Positions 58,911 to 64,000 of a stretch of 64,000 nt of DNA are shown here, in pieces. Each line of letters starts with the position of its first letter. Position 1 is the first letter of the stretch. Location: NCBI RefSeq assembly GCF_005239095.1, contig NZ_SZUA01000002.1, positions 124,001-188,000 of the forward strand. Direction: 5' to 3'. The notes below the pieces were generated by a model. That model was not told the origin of the DNA, did no database searches, and saw nothing but the letters and a program-made list of their open reading frames with translations. Source of the stretch: Luteimonas gilva. GTDB lineage: Bacteria > Pseudomonadota > Gammaproteobacteria > Xanthomonadales > Xanthomonadaceae. Both the position numbers and the translations under genes were made by a program.

Positions 58911-60398
58911 CTAGTCCGCCGGCACGGTCCGCTCGCGCGCCCATTCGCGCAGCGCCTGCACTTGCTCGCGCATCAGCACCGACAAAGGCCGCGCCTGTTT
59001 GAGTTCGGCATGCAATTGGAACTCGGATAGCGGCGCGTTCTGCGCATAGGCGGCGTACAAAGCGGCGACGATGGCCTGTTCGATCTCGGCTCCGGAGAAG
59101 CCTTCCGACGCGCGCGCCAAGCCGGGCAGGTCGAACGCGCCCGGATCGAGCTGGCGCTTGGCCAGATGCAGCTTGAAGATCTCCTCGCGCGCGGCGGGCG
59201 TGGGCAAGTCGACGAAGAAGATTTCGTCGAAGCGGCCCTTGCGCAGCAATTCCGGCGGCAGCGCCTGCACCTGGTTCGCGGTCGCCACCAGGAATACCGG
59301 CGCTTTGCGTTCGGCCAGCCAGGTCAGGAAATAGCCGAGCACGCGGTGCGACACGCCGCCGTCGGCGGCGTCGCTGGAGCTGGCCAGGCCTTTCTCGATC
59401 TCGTCGATCCACAGCACGCACGGCGCCAACTGTTCGGCCGAAGCCAGCGCGGCGCGCAGGTTCTTTTCGGTCTCGCCGTGGTATTTGTCGTACAGCGTGC
59501 CGAAATCCAGCCGCAGCAGCGGTACGCCGAAACCGCCCGCGACGGCCTTGGCCAGCATCGATTTGCCGCAGCCCTGCACGCCCAGCAGCAGCATGCCCTT
59601 GGGGGGATCCAGTCCCGGCGGCGGCTTGCCTTCGACGAAGGCGGCGCGGCGTTGTTCGATCCAGCGCTTCGCGCGCGCGGCGCCGGCCACGTCGGCGAAG
59701 CGCGCGGTGTCGTATTCGAAATGCAGATGGCCGCTGCGGTTCAGCAGTTCGAACTTCAGCTTGGCCAATTGCGCCAAGTCGTTGGCGTCGATCACGCCGT
59801 CGTCGAAGATCAAGTGGCGGGCGATGCGGCGCGCGTCGGTCTCGCTCAGGCCTTGCAGATTACGCACGATCTGCGCGACCACCGCTTCGTCCGAACGCAC
59901 CCGCTTGCCGCCGTTCTCGCGGGCGTAGGCGTCGGCCTGCTCGCGCACCAGCTTGAGCAGCGTGCCCGCATCGGGCAGGCGCGGCGCGAAGCGCACCGCG
60001 AACGGTTCCAGGTCCGCCGGCAGTTCGATCTTGGTGCCGACCAGCACCAGCACGTGCGGCTGGCAATGCCGGCGCTGCACGATGTCGCGCACCATGCGCT
60101 GGGTGCCGGCGTATTCCAGATAAGGGTCGAAATCCAGCAGCAGATAGACGCCGCGCTGGCCCGCATCGCGGATCGCCTGCAGCGTGTTGGACGCGTCCGG
60201 CGCCACTTCGGACTCGTCTTCGCGGTCCAAATCGAGCCGGCGCAGGCCTTCGGTGATCGACCAGCGGTACAGCGCCCGCCACACGTGGGTCAGCGTCTGC
60301 CGGAACAGCTCGATCACGCGCTGCTCGTCCGGCGTTTCGATCACGATCAGCGGCGTGTCGGCGCGGATCAGCGCGACCAGGTCTTGCAGTTGGCTCAT
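58911..60398 (-). CDS. Ycf46-like AAA ATPase
   Basis: A 495-residue AAA ATPase. The N-terminal 240 residues are the non-ATPase region typical of Ycf46-like proteins (LVALIRADTPLIVIETPDEQR at the start). The AAA core has Walker A GVQGCGKSMLAKA (near 272), Walker B CVLWIDEIEKG, the sensor VFLVATANQ and the arginine-finger segment LPPELLRKGRFDEIFFVDLP. Start 60398 matches the family. Cyanobacterial and plastid Ycf46 affects CO2 use; its role elsewhere is not settled. Confidence 0.9.
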   Translation of the reverse strand: MSQLQDLVALIRADTPLIVIETPDEQRVIELFRQTLTHVWRALYRWSITEGLRRLDLDREDESEVAPDASNTLQAIRDAGQRGVYLLLDFDPYLEYAGTQRMVRDIVQRRHCQPHVLVLVGTKIELPADLEPFAVRFAPRLPDAGTLLKLVREQADAYARENGGKRVRSDEAVVAQIVRNLQGLSETDARRIARHLIFDDGVIDANDLAQLAKLKFELLNRSGHLHFEYDTARFADVAGAARAKRWIEQRRAAFVEGKPPPGLDPPKGMLLLGVQGCGKSMLAKAVAGGFGVPLLRLDFGTLYDKYHGETEKNLRAALASAEQLAPCVLWIDEIEKGLASSSDAADGGVSHRVLGYFLTWLAERKAPVFLVATANQVQALPPELLRKGRFDEIFFVDLPTPAAREEIFKLHLAKRQLDPGAFDLPGLARASEGFSGAEIEQAIVAALYAAYAQNAPLSEFQLHAELKQARPLSVLMREQVQALREWARERTVPAD

Positions 60399-60587
60399 CG
60401 GCGGTCCCGGAACGTCCTTGGCGGCGACTGCCGAAGGCGCCGCAAGATAGCAAACACCGGTCCGCGGGAACAAACGGTGGTGCATGCTCATTCCGAATGA
60501 TGAGGCTGTTGGATGCGCAGGACGACGCATCCGGCCGTCGATGCCCGCGAAACGGGCGAGGCGCTGCGCCTCGCCCGCTCGCCTATT

Positions 60588-62015
60588 TCAAAGATCCATG
60601 CCGATGCCGGCGCCCACCGAATTCTCGCTGCCGCTGAACGCGCCGCCCAGGGTCAAGGACGCGCGTCCGAACTTCATGCCGTAACCGACCGAGACGGCGT
60701 TCGAGCCGTTCTGATGCCCCACGCCCAGCGAGATGCGCCCGCGGTCGCCGCTGCCGTTGGCGGCGTTGGCGGCCATGTGCGACATCGCCGCGCCCAGCGC
60801 GCCAACGCGGCCTATCTGCTTGTCCACCTGGCCGAAACGGCGGTCGATGGCCTCGAAGCGATCGTTCAAGCCGAAGTTGCCGACGGCCTTGTCGGTATAA
60901 GCCTTGGCCGCGGTCAACGTTTGCGCATCGCCGGCGTCGGCGTGCTGGTTGGCCGCGGTGAGCGTGGCCGCATCGCCGGCTTGCATGTCTTGCCGGATCG
61001 CCGTCTCGCGGTTGTCGGTGTAGGCGTTGGCTTGGGTGCCGCCGGTGGCCACGGCCGTGTCGGTATAAGCGCTGGCCTTGAGGAAGATGTCGTCCAAACC
61101 GGACTGCAGCTGCGACACGTTGACCGCATCGGTGGCCTCAAAACCTGCCGCCACATTCACGATGCGGCGTTCGTTGCCGAGGCGGCCGACCGAAACGGTG
61201 TTCGGATCGACAGCTTGAGATCCGCTGCCGATCGCGACGCTGTCGTCGCCAGTGGCGAAAGCGCCGGTGCCGATACCGACGGAACGAGCGCCCAATCCCC
61301 AAGCGCCCGGACCGATGGCGGTACTGTGATCGCCGAAGGCGGTGGTCAGTTCGCTGCTGGATTCGAACATGCCGTCCAGGTCGGTGTCGATGTCGCTATC
61401 GGGCATGCCGTTGCCATTGGCATCGAAGAAACCGCCTATGGCCAAACTAGCATTGCCCCGAGCGGCGGTGGCGAAGCCGATGGCGCTACTGCCTGCGCCA
61501 GTGGCGAAATTGCCGGCTCCTATGGCCGTGCTCATTTGCGCCGTCGCTTGGTTGAACGCACCGACGGCAGTGGCAGCGGAAGCCGTTGCGATATTGCTGG
61601 CCCCGATGGCAGTGGCGAAATCGTCGGTTACCGCATCGCCAGCGATGTTGCCATTGCCGACGGCCGTACCGGCGTTGCCTTGGACTGTATTGGACGAACC
61701 CAGACCGGTGGCATTGGAAGCCAAGGCGTTGTTGTCGGTCCCGACCGCCGTGGCGAATAAGTCCGTAGCGTTATCGCCGGCGTTGTTGAGATTGCCGATC
61801 GCCGTGCCTTGATCGCCCGTGGCCGTATTGAAGAAGCCGCAGGCGACAGCGCCCAGACCGCTCGCCGTGCTGCCGCCGGGGTTTTCGATCACAGGGAGGC
61901 CGTCGATCAAATCGCAAGTCTGTCCGGCTTGGGCCGGTAAGGCGGCCATCAGGCCGAGTAAGGTGAGGGATAAGGTGGTCGGCCGTAGGGCCGGAGCAGA
62001 AAGATAAACCTTCAT
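60588..62015 (-). CDS. YadA-type trimeric autotransporter adhesin
   Basis: A 475-residue trimeric autotransporter. The signal peptide spans about 1-30. The head is a run of about fourteen-residue YadA repeats (TAIGNxNxAxGxxATAVG pattern). An Asp-rich insert ([18 protein letters not shown]) interrupts it and looks like a calcium-binding thrombospondin-3-type loop. The neck is [14 protein letters not shown], then a short stalk with heptads ([20 protein letters not shown]), and the C-terminal 70 residues form the YadA membrane anchor ([19 protein letters not shown] ... [19 protein letters not shown]). Start 62015 gives a normal signal peptide. It is a paralogue of the next gene. Confidence 0.9.
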   Translation of the reverse strand: MKVYLSAPALRPTTLSLTLLGLMAALPAQAGQTCDLIDGLPVIENPGGSTASGLGAVACGFFNTATGDQGTAIGNLNNAGDNATDLFATAVGTDNNALASNATGLGSSNTVQGNAGTAVGNGNIAGDAVTDDFATAIGASNIATASAATAVGAFNQATAQMSTAIGAGNFATGAGSSAIGFATAARGNASLAIGGFFDANGNGMPDSDIDTDLDGMFESSSELTTAFGDHSTAIGPGAWGLGARSVGIGTGAFATGDDSVAIGSGSQAVDPNTVSVGRLGNERRIVNVAAGFEATDAVNVSQLQSGLDDIFLKASAYTDTAVATGGTQANAYTDNRETAIRQDMQAGDAATLTAANQHADAGDAQTLTAAKAYTDKAVGNFGLNDRFEAIDRRFGQVDKQIGRVGALGAAMSHMAANAANGSGDRGRISLGVGHQNGSNAVSVGYGMKFGRASLTLGGAFSGSENSVGAGIGMDL

Positions 62016-62376
62016 AGGCGGGAAGCTCCGTCGAAAAACTGCCGAATCGGCAGCGAACGGAAAGACGGATTCCGCGCAAAAATATTCTTGAGGTTTCCCG
62101 CTATCGATCGAGGAAATTCGACCAAACGGTTGCATCTAGAAACCGAACGGCGGCGCCTGTTCGGATGCGCGTGTGGGAAGAGGATGCGCGTCGCAGTTTA
62201 CTTGCGATAGGTATCGAGACCGTCGTCACTCGCGGCGGAGAGCGGTCATCGGGGCTGCGTGACGCTGTTGGTTTCCGAAACAAGGGCAGCTAGCTGCCCT
62301 TGTTCGTTTGCTGGCAGATGTACGTTCTAGCGAAATACCGTTGCAGTCTGCCGAGCCGCAACTATCTTCGAAGCCC
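62016..62376. promoter_or_regulatory. 361-base region between the two adhesin genes
   Basis: No gene seen. 62279-62304 is a perfect 26-base palindrome (halves AACAAGGGCAGCT and AGCTGCCCTTGTT), 73 bases past the stop of the upstream adhesin on the minus strand, and is a likely terminator although the following T-run is short (TTT). The remaining 260 bases must carry the promoter of the 60588-62015 adhesin. The AT-rich stretch 62076-62100 (AAAAATATTCTTGAGG) is the best candidate site. Confidence 0.6.
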
Positions 62377-64000
62377 CTACAGCTTCACGCCGAAGCCGAC
62401 GCCCGCCGAGCGCTCCGAGCCGCTGAAGGCGCCGCCCAGGGTGAATACGGTGCGGCCGAAGCTCTTGCCGTAGCCGATCGAAATCGCCTTCTCTCCGGAG
62501 TGGAAACCGGCGCCCACCGACAGCATGCCGTTCTGCGCATCGGACGCGGTTGCGCCCGCCGCCGAGATGGCGCTCATCTGCGACATCGCAGCGCCCAGCG
62601 CGCCGACGCGGCCGATCTGCTTGTCCATCTGGCCGAAGCGGCGGTCGATGGTTTCGAAGCGGTCGTTGAGGCCGAAGCCACCGATGGTTTTATCGGTATA
62701 GGCCTTGGCCGAAGCCAGCGTCTGTGCGTCGCCCGCATCGGCGTGTTGGTTGGCGGCGGTCAGCGTAGCCGCATCGCCGGCATCGGCATGCTGATTCGCC
62801 GCAGTCAGGGTGGCCGCATCGCCGGTCTGCATGTCTTGCCTGATCGCCGCTTCTCGGTTATCGGTGTAGGCGTTCGCCGCAGTGCCGCCAGTCGCCACGG
62901 CCGTATCGGTGTAGGCGTTCGCCGTAGCCAAAGTCGCTTGCAGCTGTTGCAGGTTGACCGCATCGGTCGCCTGGGTGCCGTCGGCGACGTGAGTGATGCG
63001 GCGTTCGTTGCCGAAGCTGCCGACCGAGACGATGTTGGGTGCGTCGGCCTGCGAGCCGCTGCCGATGGCGACGCTGTCGTCGCCGGTGGCGAACGCCCCT
63101 GCACCGATGCCCACGGAGCGTGCGCCTAGAGCCCAGGCCCCCGGACCGATCGCGGTGCTGCTATCGCCGAACGCGGTAGTGCGTTCGTTGCTCGATTCGA
63201 AAATGCCGTCCAAATCTGCATCGACGTTCAGGTCGAAATCTCCATTGTTGTTGCCGTCAAACCAACTGCCTATGGCCACGCTGGTATCTCCGTTAGCGCT
63301 GGTAAAGAAGCCAATGGCGCTGCTCCCGCCGCCATCGGCCCTGCTGAAGGTGCCCATCGCGCTGCTGAACATACCGTTGGCGGTATTGCCTGTGCCGATC
63401 GCATTGCTGGACACGGCGCTTGTGGTATTAAACGATCCGAGCGCGCTACTCCCAGGGCCTGCGGCGAAGTTACTTAGGCCGAAAGCGCTGCTGTCAGCAG
63501 TGGAGATGTTGGATACGCCGACGGCGGAACTGTTCGCCCCCTTCGCTTTGTTTTGCAGGCCCACTGCGAGGGATTTGATGCCCGCTGCATGGCTGGCAGC
63601 GCCGATCGCGACGGCGTGATTGCCCGAAGCCACGGTCAACTCGCTGCTGGCGTCGGCCACATTGTCGCCGTCGGTATCTGTGTCCAGATTGGCTATGCCG
63701 TCGGCGTTGACATCCAGCCAGCTTCCGATCGCCTGACTGTCCGATCCGATGGCGCTGGCCGCGAAACCGGCTGCGAAACCGCGGTCGCCGCCAGCATCGT
63801 TGTTGAAACCAACGGCCGTACCGAAGTCGCCGAATGCGCTATTGCTTGCTCCGACCGCGGTACTATTGATGCCGGATGCGAAATTGTTGTGGCCGAAAGC
63901 GCTGCTGACATCTCCGGTCGCTACATTGCCGGAGCCCACCGCCGTGGTCGCGAATCCGGAGGCGAAGTTGGTGGAACCCGCGGCCAACGCCGCGGGTCCA
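62377..64000 (-). CDS. YadA-type trimeric autotransporter adhesin, 5' end beyond the window
   Basis: At least 541 residues of a trimeric autotransporter; the reading frame is open to base 64000, so the start and signal peptide lie outside. The head has long series of ATAVGxxNxAxG repeats, broken by two Asp-rich inserts (DVNADGIANLDTDTDGDN near 63700 and DGNNNGDFDLNVDADLDG near 63230) that look like calcium-binding loops. The neck DAVNLQQLQATL, stalk and C-terminal anchor (ending [19 protein letters not shown]) closely match those of its neighbour, so the pair arose by tandem duplication. Confidence 0.9.
   Translation of the reverse strand, partial: GPAALAAGSTNFASGFATTAVGSGNVATGDVSSAFGHNNFASGINSTAVGASNSAFGDFGTAVGFNNDAGGDRGFAAGFAASAIGSDSQAIGSWLDVNADGIANLDTDTDGDNVADASSELTVASGNHAVAIGAASHAAGIKSLAVGLQNKAKGANSSAVGVSNISTADSSAFGLSNFAAGPGSSALGSFNTTSAVSSNAIGTGNTANGMFSSAMGTFSRADGGGSSAIGFFTSANGDTSVAIGSWFDGNNNGDFDLNVDADLDGIFESSNERTTAFGDSSTAIGPGAWALGARSVGIGAGAFATGDDSVAIGSGSQADAPNIVSVGSFGNERRITHVADGTQATDAVNLQQLQATLATANAYTDTAVATGGTAANAYTDNREAAIRQDMQTGDAATLTAANQHADAGDAATLTAANQHADAGDAQTLASAKAYTDKTIGGFGLNDRFETIDRRFGQMDKQIGRVGALGAAMSQMSAISAAGATASDAQNGMLSVGAGFHSGEKAISIGYGKSFGRTVFTLGGAFSGSERSAGVGFGVKL

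Overview
The window reads as chromosomal DNA of a high-GC gammaproteobacterium of the Lysobacter/Xanthomonadaceae type. This is inferred from very GC-rich codon use, the gene repertoire (recBCD, gltBD, fused indolepyruvate oxidoreductase, NodT-type efflux, YadA-type adhesins) and many REP-like palindromes with the core GAGCGGCTTCAGCCGCGAGC between genes. No tRNA, rRNA, CRISPR array or intact transposase was seen.

Layout. 1-3278 holds the end of recB and all of recD. 3279-9720 is an accessory island of lower GC inserted behind recD. It carries a VirB6/TrbL-like membrane protein fused to a C-terminal HExxH metallopeptidase domain, an overlapping secreted small protein that looks like its immunity partner, a decayed second copy of the recD 3' end, and a 1169-residue SIR2-like protein of probable anti-phage function. 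9722-18640 is a LysR regulator divergent from a six-gene efflux operon (small membrane protein, SDR, RND adaptor, RND pump, SnoaL-like protein, NodT-type outer-membrane factor). 18701-21801 has two paralogous small proteins, folE, and a DUF559 nuclease-like gene bracketed by inverted CT-rich repeats. 21812-27905 is gltBD; gltB carries a 99-base palindromic repeat as an in-frame insertion. 28063-37767 is a mix of single genes: DUF2239 with a strong operator-like palindrome, an MFS exporter, topoisomerase IB, small lipoproteins, an SGNH hydrolase, an M61 peptidase, an acyltransferase and MgtC.

37873-41569 holds a tight operon (haem-oxygenase-like diiron enzyme, VOC protein, class III aminotransferase) divergent from a QueC-like PP-loop enzyme: a candidate small-molecule pathway of unknown product. 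41646-47844 has the fused indolepyruvate oxidoreductase, a GAF-GGDEF*-EAL protein and DUF2277. 48017-52961 is a duplicated module in which each GHSLGGG lipase is followed by an ankyrin-repeat lipoprotein, which looks like two effector-immunity pairs. 53141-56024 is a redox/detoxification cluster (tautomerase, AhpD-like, SMR, azoreductase, LysR); the AhpD-like frame has lost its stop in a REP element. 56046-64000 has a large secreted protein with a discoidin-like and a deacetylase-like part, a Ycf46-like AAA ATPase and two tandem YadA-type adhesins, the second running off the window.

The strongest candidates for undescribed biology are the VirB6-metallopeptidase/immunity pair behind recD, the paired lipase-ankyrin modules, the diiron/VOC/aminotransferase/QueC-like locus, and repeats that have entered or extended coding sequence (gltB, the AhpD-like gene, DUF559).
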